From contig NC_071330.1 in NCBI RefSeq assembly GCF_010183535.1, positions 8,661,717-8,725,716 on the forward strand: a stretch of DNA of 64,000 bases, in the 5' to 3' direction. Below, one piece after another: positions 9,580 through 23,100 of this stretch. Made by a program: the position numbers and the translations under genes. The number at the start of each line of letters is the position of its first letter. Position 1 is the first letter of the stretch. The stretch is from Caenorhabditis remanei (Eukaryota; Nematoda; Chromadorea; Rhabditida; Rhabditidae). The notes below the pieces were generated by a model, which did not search any database, was not told the origin of the DNA, and was given only the letters and a program-made list of their open reading frames with translations.

Positions 9580-11631
9580 ATGAAAGTGTTTTCCCTCCTT
9601 TTACTACTTCTTGGAGCAGTCTCATCCTACAAATATGTTGTTTTTGTTCCAAATATGGCCAACAGTCAGGTGAGATTTCAGTTCAGATGAGAAGGGATTT
9701 GACATGTTTGGTAGTGATTTCAAGTAATAGATCTCGAGATGAGCAGACTAACAACCGAAGAGTTGAACAAATAGACATATAGATTACTCAACGTTTTATA
9801 TCTGATCAAAAAGTTTTTTTCAGACTCAGTTCTGTGCTCGAGTAGCTGAAGTTCTTGCAAATGGTGGTCACGATGTCACGATGCTTTTCATCAATCACTT
9901 ATCTGATTTCAAGACAGATGTGAAAATTCCAAAGGGTGTTAAATGTGAGTTTTATTTCTATAGAATTCCAATCCGTTCGAGTCGAGGTTATTTTTATTGG
10001 TTTCTTTCAGCGTATCAATTGGACGCATTTGTTGAAGGAATCACAAAACAACAAATTGAAAAAGAGCAAGCCGCGATGATTTTCAAGGATACTGGTTTGA
10101 GAGATATGCCAAGTATGATGGCAATGTTTGGTAGATTCGGAAAAATGCTTCAAGACGGATGTCGTTCGATGATTCGGAACAAAGAATTCATGAAATGGTT
10201 AGAAAATGAAAAGTTTGATGTGGCATATGCATACATCTATTCTACGTGTCCAATTGGATTGATTCATACTGCAAAGATTCCATCTTGGGTATGGCTGAAC
10301 AGTGGTCCATTGATGGATTATGTTGCTCAAACAGTTGGAGTCCCATTGATTCCAAGTTATGTACCCCCTGTTATGATGGAATCTCATGATGAAATGGGAT
10401 TCTTCTTCAGAACAAAAAGTCTCATTGGACACGTTCTCATGGGATTGCTCCATAGAAAGTATGTGAACTTTTATAATTGAAATAGAATCTTTTGATTTTT
10501 GATTTCAGAATGTCTTCAAATGCCGAAACTGAAATTTTCCGCGAAGAATTGAAAGATCCAAACTTCCCACATACTATGGATATTGGAGCGAAATGCCCAC
10601 TAGTGAGTTAAACAAATATAATAATCTGAAATCATTTTCATCGGTTTAGATTATTGTAAATAGCAACGAACTTTACGATTTGCCACGCCCTACTTTAGCA
10701 AAAGTAGTCAATATTGGAGGATTGGGAGTTGGATTTGATAGCGCCAAACCATTGACTGGAGTAGGTTTTTATTTAGATTGAAACGAAATAAAAACGAGTT
10801 TCCAGGACTTCAAAAAGATATCAGAGACAGGAAAAGGATTGATTGTATTCTCATTTGGATCAGTGGCAGCTGCCCATGAAATGCCATTGGAATGGAAGAA
10901 TTCAATTCTCGATGCATTCTCATCACTTCCAGATTATCAGTTTGTAATGAGATATGTGGCTGATGATTTGAATGATAGACTACCGAAAAATGTTCACTTG
11001 TTCAAATGGCTTCCACAAAAAGATCTTCTTCTACATAACAAGACAAAGGCATTTATTACTCATGGAGGATACAATTCTATGCAGGTATTTTGAAAAAAAA
11101 ACTTTATCATTTCAAAGAGATATTGAAATTCAGGAAGCAATCTCTGCTGGTGTTCCTCTTGTAACAATTGCTCTTTTCGGTGATCAACCAAAGAATGCAC
11201 AAGTTGCAAGAAAGCATGGGATTGCTGTGAATATTCAAAAAGGAACACTTTCAAAAGAAACCATTGTGGAAGCATTGAAAGAAGTTATCGAGAATGACAG
11301 GTCACTCTAATTCTACCTTCAATTCGTTTATTTTCTCTATTTCAGTTACAAACAAAAAGTTAGTCGTCTGTCTGCAATGGTCCGTGCTCAACCAATGAAA
11401 CCAGCTGAACGTCTTCTCAGGTGGTCGGAATTCCTCGCTGAATTCAAGCAACTTGATAATTTGGAACCAGCCGGACAGAAATTAAATTTCCTTCAGTATC
11501 ATTCACTTGATGTTATTGTATTCCTTTTCACTCTCATTTCTCTCGTTTTCTACATTTTCTATCGTATTCTCAAGTCTTTAATCAGATGTTGTTGCTGTAG
11601 AAAATCATTGGAGAAAAAGAAAAGTGAGTAG
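9580..11631 (+). CDS. UDP-glucuronosyltransferase (GT1 family)
   Basis: The gene has eight exons: 9580-9669, 9824-9944, 10011-10458, 10509-10602, 10650-10760, 10806-11084, 11134-11300 and 11346-11631. They give 531 aa, the usual UGT length. Residues 1-16 (MKVFSLLLLLLGAVSS) form a signal peptide. The C-terminal donor-binding domain carries the UGT signature: WLPQKDLLLH from residue 356, ITHGGYNSMQEA around 372-383, then GVPLVTIALFGDQPKNA. A membrane anchor lies at about 492-512, followed by CCCC and a lysine-rich tail (KKKSE). This gives a luminal ER enzyme that conjugates a UDP-sugar to small lipophilic acceptors (xenobiotics or steroids). The intron at 9945-10010 is 66 bp with no stop in frame, so its retention would insert 22 residues. 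The start follows an acceptor (TTTTCAG, ATAAGAA). An AATAAA lies at 11718. Nematode ugt genes are numerous and I cannot assign the exact paralogue. Confidence 0.93.
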
Positions 11632-11911
11632 ATTCTGTAAACTCGGTATGTATTATTTTTAATTATTCCTTTCTCCTTTTTACTTACTTTTTCAATTTTC
11701 TCCATATTTTCGGGTCAAATAAACATTGATATTCTGCTTGAAACAATATTCTTTAATTCCGTCAGAGACCCGTGAAATAAGAATTTTAAATCAAATCAGT
11801 TCAAAAAGTTAAAATTTTATATTCGCGTATAATAATATTTATTCCTAGAGTTCTGACAGAAAGTAAGTTTTCCAGATTTTTCGTTAAAAATGAAACGTAT
11901 TCAGCAGTAAA

Positions 11912-13711
11912 ATGTGTCCATGTTTGCTGGTTGATAAACTCAAAAATGCGTTCGGCAAAAAGAAAAAAGGGAAAAGTAAAGAATCAAATAGATCGGATGA
12001 TTCAGCGACTAGCCCAGTAGAACCAATTGAGAAAAAGAAAGAGAAAAGCAAGAAAAGTAAAAAGAGTAAAAGAAGTGAAAATAGTAAAGGAAAGAGTAAA
12101 AAAGCCAGAAGTAATATGAAGAGTCCTGATGTTCCATCTTCTGATCCGAATTCGTTGAGTAGTCGTGCGAGTAAACCAGATCTAGTTATCAATCATCTCG
12201 GTGTAGAGGTAAGCAATTTGGGAGTCTAAAAACTAGAATAATTGCAGCTTCTTGGACAAGTGATTCACAATAAGCCAGAACCCAAAAACTATATTCGAGA
12301 TATTTTGAAAGTAGAACGCCCAGATTTGATGGGTTCGGAGGGAATACTGGATGATGGAGAAATCAAAACATTAGACGATTACTTATTGAAAGGAGGAGAA
12401 ATGAGGGATGGAGTCAGTTTAACTCTAGGAGAAATTGTTGATTGTGACAGGTTGAGTGGCGTATTGAAGAGAAACAGTAACTGAAAAATGTGATTTTTCA
12501 GTAGTGCTCGAGTTGGAAAAGGAGAAGATGTGACGATTGTTCTACTATATGCAAACGGTAGATTTGGATCAGTTTATCTGGTTCATCGACAAGCAGATAG
12601 TGAACAGTTCGTATAGAGTTTATTCAGTATTTTAGTCTTGTATTAATTCAGACAACGTGCTGGAATGTCGAATGCAATGGCTCTGAAAACAAGTCGACGA
12701 CTAGCTGCAACTGTCAGAATGCAACATGAAGTGAAAACTCTTTTGGGCCTTTTCAACAAGAGTTCAGCAGCAGCGAAAGCGAAAATTCCCCTTCCGACCC
12801 ACATAACTCCAATATTTTTTCATGGAACATCTTGTGGAACTCCATATTTCATAATGCCAATGATGGATGCGAATCTCGAGAAAATAAAACAAGATATCGG
12901 ACAAAGATTTCCATGGGTCGATGCATTTTACATTGGACAAGAAGCTTTGATTGGAATAAAACAGTGTCATGAACATTCAATTATTCATCGAGACATCAAA
13001 CCAACAAATCTATTGTTGAGCATTCAGAATAATAAGAATTGGTGGTTATGTGATTTCGGAGATTCATGTTCAACAGGGGAAGTAAAGATACTCTCACCTC
13101 CAGATGCACTCACACTTCCTTATTTATCAAGAACAGCGCATCAATCACTACAAAAGCCAACGAAAGCAACTATTTCAATGGATATTGAGAGTTGGCTGTA
13201 TTTATTCATTGATTTGTAAGTTTCTTGCAGAGAATTTCATGAATCATTCGAATATTTCAGATTTATTGTCCTCCCGTGGAAGAATAAAGTGGAAGAAGCA
13301 GAGACTCTTGAAGCGAAGAATGCATTTTGGTCGTCAACAACTCAGTTTATCGAGAAGAATACATCGAAAGTGCCTCCTCAACTTCTTCCGATTATTCAAA
13401 TAGTAGGAAACAGCTCAATTGATAAACCGTATGCTCAGTTAACTACACTTCTTCGTGAAGGATTCAACCAAAATAACAAAAATCCGCCATGGAAACCATT
13501 TTGGATCGAAAAAAGAAAAAAGACTGCTCCTCCTCCGAAAACTCCAGCGAACGATAAAAAAGAAAAAGATAAGAAGAGTTCAACGGTTTCAGCTTCAGCT
13601 GGAACGACGCAGACATCTGAAAATCCGAGTAAAAATGAGAAGACGTCGGGGAAACTGAATGAAGCAAAGAGTAAAACGAAGAGTGTTTCAAAGAGTATCA
13701 GTAAAGGGTAG
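11912..13711 (+). CDS. CK1/TTBK-like protein kinase with basic tails
   Basis: The gene has five exons: 11912-12208, 12248-12450, 12502-12606, 12652-13215 and 13261-13711. They give 539 aa. Residues 1-75 are rich in Lys and Ser (repeats such as KKSKKSKRSE). The kinase domain has a glycine loop GRFGSV (186-191), the ATP-binding lysine in MALKTSR (K214), the catalytic loop HRDIKPTN (HRD 314-316) and the metal-binding DFGDS (336-338). These key residues are present, so it may be active. IESWLYLFIDL and VLPW near residue 390 match the CK1-group helix and place it with the expanded nematode TTBK-like kinases. The Ala-Pro-Glu loop is not recognisable (TLPYLSRTAHQ). The last 80 residues are again Lys/Ser/Thr-rich and probably disordered. 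The gene begins 281 bases after the UGT stop on the same strand; an operon is possible but unproven. A six-codon upstream ORF (11890) precedes the start. AATAAA is at 13731. Confidence 0.85.
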
Positions 13712-14199
13712 ATGATCTGAAAACCATTTTAATAAATTATTTCTTTCATTAGTTTTTATGAGTTACTTGGAATCACTTTCTGACCGTTAGCTATTTTTTT
13801 GTGTTTCTGTTACAGCTGATGGGTCCGATTCTTTCAAATGCTGAGATCCTAAAGCTACAAATTTTCTGAATTTTGCAACTACGAAAAAATAGTACAAATT
13901 AATTTATTTGAACACAAAAGATTCAGAAAAACAGGAGAAAAACAAGGGTAGAAAAATACAAAGCTATGTAAATAAATTTTGAGTCGTCAAGGTTTTTGGA
14001 TACACGTAACAGATTGACCCATAATAGTGGATTTCCAGCAAAAAGTGAAAAGAGGTTTGGTTGTGAGAGGGGAAAGGCAAAATATTATTACAAGAGGACA
14101 CTGGGTGAGAAATGAATGAAAGAATAATGGGGGAAAAGAGCACCTTGATTTATGAGTTTTTGGTTTGGAATAAGTGAAAATGTGAATACTGAAAGAGAA
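13712..14199. other. Convergent 3' region between the kinase gene and cdh-4
   Basis: This holds the two 3' UTRs: AATAAA at 13731 for the kinase gene, and TTTATT at 13903-13908 as a reverse-strand signal for cdh-4. No gene is seen. Confidence 0.5.
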
Positions 14200-17100
14200 T
14201 TAAGAGATGTGAATGTTAACTTCTTCGTCAATATCGTCAAAAGACTGTGAGTTTAATGAGATCGGATCATCGTAAAGTGCATTTCTTGGAGCTTCTTCTC
14301 CACTCGAAGAGGATGAAAATTTGAGAACAGATTCTAAGGGAGTGGCGTGAGCAGGAATTGCAGGTGGTTTATGATCTTCTTCTCGATCAAAAGTCTTGTC
14401 TTTTCGTGGTTTCATTGTCATATAATCATCATCATTGACAACTGGCATTAGCTCAGTATCACCGACAACCACAGCTCCAGCAGCAGCTCGGGAATATCTG
14501 AAAATAATGTTATTTGATTTTCGATTGAAATTTTCCAACTCACTTCAAAACAGAATCCATTCGATCGTCAATTCCCATCCAATCATCTGGCGAAGTTCTC
14601 AAAGATGTCAGAACATCTCCACGCGGATCTCTTCGATCGGAACCCCGAATCCTGTTTGAAACTTCATCAGTTCTTCTGAAATTATCCGATGGTAATGGAT
14701 CTCTTCTGGTTCCTTTTGAACTTCCACATGCTGATGGAGATCTTGAATATCGAATATCTGAAGAATACGGTTTGACTTCAACCATTGGACGAGTTGATGT
14801 GGTTGCAGATGATGATAATCCAATGAAATTCGAAGTTTCGTTCCGGAATCCACGTGGAGGAAGCGGTGGTGGAACAACCGGAACCAATACACGTGTATTT
14901 CTCATATGAGGTACATCACAATGAGCTCCATACTTTGGATCATTGCTCTTTTTACAACATTTCCATGTGATAAAAGCGAGACAACAAATGAGAAGTAAGA
15001 AGAGAACGCCCAGAATGATTGCAACTATTTCAGCTTTCAGAAGATATTCCAGAATATTTGTGAAGATTTCAGACTTTTCAGTACAAGGAGTCGACTGAAG
15101 AACGCCTCCAGTACAGTTGCAGATGAAGTCAGAACTCTCCAAATTGTGACGTGGAATTGAGATACATTGTCCAGAAGAACCACACACATTCTTGGAACAA
15201 GATGATGTTTGATGATCTTCGAATCCACGTGCTTCACAATGTTTTCCAGTGAATCCATTCGGGCATTTACATAGATAATCATTGTAGAATGGAATGCATT
15301 GAATTCCAGTTGGACACGGGGACGAGGCACACGGTTCCAGATCGATTTCACAAGTGTTTCCAGAATAACGAGATGGACATTGGCATCTGAAAAATATGAA
15401 ATGGGGTATAGAGTTCCTTCGATTATCGACTTACACAAATTGAGATTTTCCATGAGAAGCACAAGTTCCTCCGTGTTGACAGGGAAGATCATTGCAGGGA
15501 GAGGAAGTAAGAGCAGAGCATCCCGGTTGAACACCAAACAACTTCATTCCTTGTCTTGTCTTTGAAAGTTTTATTCCGTCCACTGAAATTGCTCGGAAAC
15601 AAGCTGAAACTCCTTCCGTTACATCTCCCTTATCTACTTTCGCTCCGAGAACCAATTTTTGAGAGAAACGGTGTAAATTGACAACTGTAGAGCCGACAGG
15701 ACTGAAAAGGAGAATATTAAAATAAAGAAATTTACAGTGAAAGCGCAAACCTAAAAGCTTCTTGTAATCCATCATCATCAATTGTCATTCTTGTTCTTCT
15801 CTGTCTTCTTGAAATGGTAATTCGGTGCCATTGTCCGTCAACAATTTGTGTTTTCGATGCAACTATTCCAGTTCCAGTACCAGCATCCCAGTGGTATTCA
15901 ACTGATCCATTAACCAATCGAAGCAAATGATAGTCATGAATTCCTCGGCTCCACATTATAACACCGTTGTGAGTTGTCGTTTTCAATTCGATTTCCAATT
16001 CCATTCGAGATTCAATTTCATTCGAAAGTGACATTTCAAAGTATCCATCTCCACCGACGGAGAGCTCTGCTTCTGAAAATATTTCATTTTTAGACCTTAT
16101 GAAAGGTGACCAATTTCCTTACCTTCAAGACACTTCCCATCGTTTTTACATGACGGAATTGAACATTTTTCTCCTTCCATTCCTAATGGACAAACGCATT
16201 CAAAAGTCGAGTTGAATACTGATGGAATACATAACTGCCAATTTTCGCATGGAGATTTCGAGCATTTATTTGTCTCAACTTCACACCGTTTGCCCCCGAA
16301 ACCATCTGGACATAGACATTGAGCAGAACGAGAATGGAAAGGAGAGACGAATGAGAATTCATCAGTTGATACTTTCGTCCAATCATCTTCAATCAACTCG
16401 ATCACTTCTCGACACTCTCCACGAATACAGACTCCAGTTGTACACATTTCAGTGATCAGTTGATATCTCATTCGTTGACTTTGATCATTCAAAGTTTGGA
16501 AATCATTTTTCAATCGGGAATACACATGATCTGGTTTCAAATAACCTCTTCCGTGCCCTCGCTGAGCAGTCATCAGAACTTCCACATCATCAGAATTACT
16601 TCTTCGACTTCTTCTGTTTCTTGATGTCTCAATGGAGGGAACTGATTGAACGCTGACCAATTGAATACTATTCTCATCGTCCAAATTTAGATGATGTGAA
16701 ATTATTCGACGGAATTCTTTGATATGATTTCTCATGAATTCATCAACTGTCATTGATCGAACTCTGATCGAAACTGCATGATCGATGACGTCATTGTCGA
16801 TTGAGTTGACTTGAACTTCCACATAACTGACCGTTGTGAACTTTCCATCAGTAACAGTCACATTGAAAGTATGGAGCCCTTGCGAAATTGAGTGGTCTGA
16901 CCAGATTTCTCCAGTCGTCGGGTCAACACGGAACGCGTGAATAGGACGAGATTCTTGAATTTGTGCTCGTGGACTTTGAATGGATCCTTCTACAATACCA
17001 AATCGTAGCAAACCGTTTTGATCTTCTTCATCTTCATCATAAGCCTTCAACCGTCCAATGACACCTTCTGGTAACTCATTTTGCAATGTGTTCACTTGAA

Positions 17101-20100
17101 TTCTCATTGGTTTCATTGTTGGTGCATGACGACTTGCTTGTCTTATATACACAGTCAATGGGCAGTCCGTTGATTTCCCTTTCACATCCTTTGCGATTAC
17201 AGTCAATAGATATTTATCCTTCTTCCGATGTTCCAGCTTCTTCGCAGTCAATAACTCTAATTTGTCATTAACTTTGAATGCTTTTGCTCCATCTCCTTGT
17301 ATGTCAACAGTGAACGGTGCTCCATTAGATGGTCCGTCCAAATCAGAAATCAAAAACTTCAAAAGTCGATGTCCGATTGGTTCTCCTTCCTGAACAACAG
17401 CTGTCATATTGCAATCATCGAACATCGGCGGATGATCATTCTCGTCCTCAATTTCAATTTCCAGCAGTGTTTCGGATAAGAGAGGAGGCCTTCCACCGTC
17501 TTTTGCAATCACTTTCAAATTGTACTTCTTCACTTTTTCGTAATCAATCGATTGATTAATGAGAATATCTCCCTGAGCATTGATTGTGAATGGAATGGTT
17601 AAAGTGTGTGTAGACGTGGAATCGGAGTTCCGAACTTCTGCTGTTCCTTCCGAAATCATTTCCAACTCATATGAAACTGCTCCGAAGTGTTCACTATCTG
17701 CATCAATTGCTTTCACAGTCAACACTTTTTCTCCAATTTTCGTATTCTCCTTTACTTTTCCGATATATTTGTCCTTCTCGAATTTCGGAGGATTATCGTT
17801 CTCATCCATGACTGATATTTCAACTTGAGCTTCACTTTCAAGTGGAGGAATTCCCGAATCTTTAGCGATTACAGTGAGTTTCAGAACTGAAAGAGTCTCG
17901 AAATCTAGTGGTTTTGCCAAAGTGAGGACTCCGGTCGTTGGATCCAAGCGGACAAATTGGTTGTGTTTGGAAGACTTCAAGGAATACACGATTGTCTCAT
18001 TCGTATCTCCTCCAAAGGCTTGAAGACGTGCCAGTTCATATCCAATCGACTCAGATTCCATTACTTTCATCGAGTAGGTTGACTTTTCGAATGTTGGAGC
18101 GTTATCGTTTTGATCGATGACAGTGACAATGATTGTGGCTGAAAACAACAATTGATTAGTTTTAAAAATAGATGAAAAACAAATTACCTTGATCTTCGAA
18201 CTTTCCATCACTGGCAACTACTGTCAAGTTAAATAATCCAACAGATTCAGAATCCAATGTTTTCACTGCAGTAACAACTCCACTCTCCTCGTCGATTCCA
18301 AAAATTCCCTTGAATTCATTTAGTAATTGGAATTTGATAATATCGAAATCAGCATCTTCGGCTACAACTCGAGTCAGATATTGGCGTGAATCTTCACTTG
18401 TTGGCAAATTCTCTTCAATTGAAACTCTCAACTGTTTCTCAATGATTTTTGGTGGATTATCATTAATGTTTTCAATCAAAACTGTGATTCGTTCTTTGCA
18501 CAATTCGTCGTTTCCTTGAATCATCGACCGATAAAATTCGAATTCTTGATTCTTCTCGTAATCGACTTGTCCGGAATCCTTTACTTTCACAATTCCATTT
18601 CGATAGTTCATCACAAAAACGTTTTCGATTCCATCTCCTATCAATTTGAATGTTGTATTCGGTCCAAGTAGATTTGATTCACCCAGCACAACTGTTCCTT
18701 TCTTTGAATTCTCTGGAATAATGACAGTTTTGTTAGCTTCTGGACATTTGACACTCGAGTCTTCGATCGTTTTCAAATGAACATTCACGAGAGAACTTGT
18801 TTCGAAAACTCCATCGAAAGCGATAATTTTCAACGAATAATTCTTCTTGTGTTCAACCATTTCGGGACGCTTCAAGAGCAAATTATTCTCCGAATCGATC
18901 CAGTAAATTCCCTCTTCATTTCCTTGAGATATGAACAACAAAGATTGATTATTCGGTGACAAATCATTATCTTTGATATCAAAATGAAGAATTGGAGTTG
19001 TCGATGGAAGTTGAAGGTCTACATTGAACACATTTCTCTCGAATTGCGGAGGTGAATCATTGACATCACTGACAATTATTGTAAACGGTAGATCTGTATT
19101 GAATCCTCCTTCATCAGTTGCTCGTGCAATCAGTTGATATTTGTCAGTTGTCTCTCGATCCAATTGAGAAGAGACAGTCAACCATCCACTGTTCTCATTC
19201 ATTTCAAAGTGTGGATCCTTCTGAACAAGTGAGAAATGAATTCTTCCACTCGGAGAATCATCTCGATCCATTGCAGAGAATATAGTGACACTCGTTCCGA
19301 CAGCCGCATCTTCCGAAATCGTGAGTTTCTCGTAGTCACCGTGGAATGCTGGTGCGTTGTCATTTATATCTCCAACGTCTACAGTAACTGTTGTAATTGC
19401 ATGGACTCCTCCAGCTGCATCTGCCCGTATCGTCATTTTCCACTGTTTCCTTCTTTCTCTATCCAATCCACTTCTCACAATTATCTTTCCAGTTGATCTC
19501 TCAACACTGAATGGTAGTTGAGTATCTGGTTCATCTGCTCCTGATACAATTGTGAATCGAACTTCATCAATTTCAGTTTCCATTTGTTGAACTCTTCCAA
19601 TCACATTTCCAATATCAGCATCTTCTGGCACAAAGAACAAATAATGACTGTTCGAGAATCGTGGCACTTTGACACTTTCACTTGCAATGTTGATTTCTAC
19701 TGTCGTCGTCGCATGATGAGGTGGATTCGCGGAGTCGGTTGCTTTTATTGTCAAAGAGAGTGTGACTCCTGCTTTGTGTTCTAACTTCTTCGCAACAGTA
19801 ATCGTTCCTTGTCGTGGATGAACGGAAAAGAATTGAGATTCACTTCCATCTAGTAGAGAGTATTCAATCTGAAAAAAGTAAGTCAAGAGTCTGCAGTAAT
19901 TTTCAAACGAACCGTATCATTTTCATCTTCATCTGTTGCAGAAACCATCAATACCGTATCCCCTTCTTTTGCAGATTCAGGAATTGAAGTACTGTAGAAT
20001 GGAAGCACGAAGAATGGAGGTTTGTCGTTTATATCGATAACAGAGAGTGTCAATGTAGAGAATGCACGTCTTCTGGTTGCATCTTCAACGACAAGTGGTA

Positions 20101-23100
20101 TCTGGTATCGCTTGTCATTGTGATAATTTAACACTCTCGAAACATGAATCCGTCCTGTTTTCTTGTCAATTGCTACAGGCCATGAATCTTTGTTTGAAGA
20201 GGAATTTGAAGAAGTAGCGGGTCCAAGTGAGTATCGAAGTGGTGGAATTCCTCCTTTCACAGCTACAGTCAACAATGCTGATTTGTTGACAATGCTGGAA
20301 TTGAAACCGATGAAATAGAGTTAACAACTAAAACTTCCAGAAATCACTATTGATTATTCACTTACGTATTTTCCAACGCATTGGCCACATAATGACTCTG
20401 CTCAAATCTCGGCGCTGGTTGCATTGCTCCACTTCTCAAAATCTCAACCATAAGTCGTGCGTATGCAGTGAACATTCCATCAGTAACAGATACATTCAAC
20501 ACTTTTTTCGTCTCTTCATTTATCAAATCTTCTTGTTCTATTTGCCGAGCCAACGAAACTTCACCAGTTTGAGGTGAAATATTAAACAAAGTTTCATCTC
20601 CATCGACAATTTTATAGAGAAGTTTCTGATTTGAATCATCCAAAGAACTAGTAGTATCCATATCAGTTGCAGACATGATTGTTATGAATTGTCCACTGAT
20701 TGCAGAATCAGACACTTGAGCATCCACCTCTGACTTTATGAAAACCGGTATTTCATCGTTCACATCTTCGATCAATACAATCAGTTCGGCTTCAGAAGAC
20801 ACTTGTTTCACAGATGACGTGGCAGTAACTTTCAATTCGTATTTCTGAATATTTTCATAATTCAAAGATTTCGAAATGGTGACGTCTCCGGTTTCAGAAT
20901 GGATGTCGAAAGTTTTGAAGCCAGAATCATTGCCTCCAGATAGTTTATATTCAACAATGTCATTCTCGATTGGACTTTTCGCTTTGACAGTTAGAATACG
21001 TTGACCAATTGATGCAGATTCTGGAGTTGATACAGAATATTTCTCTTCCTCAAAAACTGGAGGCTGCATTGAAGAGAATTGAGACTTCACAATGATTTTC
21101 ACTTGAACTCTTGCTGTCATTTTTGGACGAGTGACCTCCTTTGCTTCAACTTCGAAAACATATTCGGCTACTTCAAGTGCTTTCAGACTTTTCAAACGAA
21201 TTTCTCCCGTGACGAAGTCAATTTTGAAATAATTCTTCTCATCAACAATCCGATATCCGATGAGTCCTTTCGATTTGGCTTGTAGTGAACTCTTTGCCAT
21301 AACTTTCACAAGAACAGTTGTCGTTTTTGTTGATTCTTTTGATATGACAGCCGTGTAGATGCTTTGAGAAAATACTGGTCGTGCTCTATCAACAACTTTG
21401 ATTTTAACTGGTTCTTCAACACGATGAACGGATGAATTATCTCTTGCAATCAGCTTAAAATTGAACTCCAAATCTTTGTCTTCGATTGGCGGCAACTTTT
21501 TCGCGAGAACAACTTTTCCTCCAACTAATTTGAAGAACTCGGGCATATCATCTGATGAAATGACGACTTGATCTCCTTCATCTCTGTCAATAACTTTCGG
21601 TTCGAGTATGGCATTTCCAATTTCAGTTGTTCCAATCGACACGTCATAAGGAGTTCCAATGAATGTTGGCAATTCGTCATTGATATTTTGAACATCGATC
21701 ACTACAATTGTCCTCGCAATCATCGGATTCTTCTCATGGGTTTTCGCTTCAACAACCAAACGAATGACTGGAGAAACTTCTCGATCCACGACAACTCCTG
21801 TACTTGAAATGACTCCAGTTCCATGATGAATAAAGAATGATTCATGTGGATTGACAATTGAATAATGTGACAGTTTGTCTCCAACTGTCGCCACTGAGAG
21901 AATCACAGTTCCAGGTGTGACTGTTGTATTCTCAACTACAGATGCATGATATTCTTGACGAGTGAACTTGATCTTGGAATTCTCCGAAGCGTGGGAAACT
22001 TTCATCACATAGGAAGCAGACTGTTTCCCATCAGTTACAAATATTTCCACGTTGAATGGTTTCTTCTCATCAGACAGAGTCTTTGCGTCTTTGACATAAA
22101 CATTTCCAGTCTTGCTACATACTGAGAAAGGAGATGACTTCTCTTTGATGAAATACCGAAGTGTTCCAATTGAATCCACATCTTTGGCTGTTTGTCCTCC
22201 AACGAATACTCCGGTTGCAGTTGGAAGAAGCATAGCAACATCGATAGATGGAGATGGGAACAAGGGGGATTCATCGTTCTCATCAATCACTGAAACAATC
22301 ACAAGAGATGGCATCAGAGATCGACGTAGTGGTTGACCCATATCACTGAAATATGAATAGTTAAAAAATAATTTTTTGTTGAAAACTTACAAAGCTTGAA
22401 CATAGAATGAAAACTCTTTGACCTGCTCGAAATCAAATGACTTTTTGGTTCGAATTGCTCCAGAGTACTGATCAATCGTAAACATTTCTTCATCTTTAGC
22501 AGACAACATTCGGTATCCAACAAGTCCATTTGATCCAGAATCTTCATCAATTGCGGAAACAACCAAAGGAAGTTGACGAGCAGAAAGAACTGAACTACCC
22601 GGTTCCATATTTTCTCGAATTGTTCCACGATAGATTTGTTCTCGGAATACTGGTGAATGTTGATTCGTTCGGATGATCTTCGCAACTATCTTTGCAGTAT
22701 CTTGTTGTCCTTCACTGTTTTCAACAAATGCTGTACACTCAATACTCTTCAAATTGTTATTTTTAGTGAGCCAAATGGCCAGATGGACAGCTCCAGAAAG
22801 TGTGTGAACTTCGAAAAACGAGCAATTCGGTTCCAACTTGTAGCTGACAGATCCGTGATGAAGTACACTGAGAACAAGAATTGGAGTACCAGGACGCGTT
22901 GAATCATGAAGTGTCGTTTGATACACTTTTCTGTCGAATTTTGCATTTTCTGGTGCCATATTGGAACTTTGAATATGGAGATTCATTTCATCTTTCAAAG
23001 AATTCGCAGCTGAATCGCTCGCTCGAATACGAAGAATTGAAAGAACGTGTTGCAACTCTGGATCAAGAGGACGTGCTAACCGAACTTCTCCACTTTGAGA

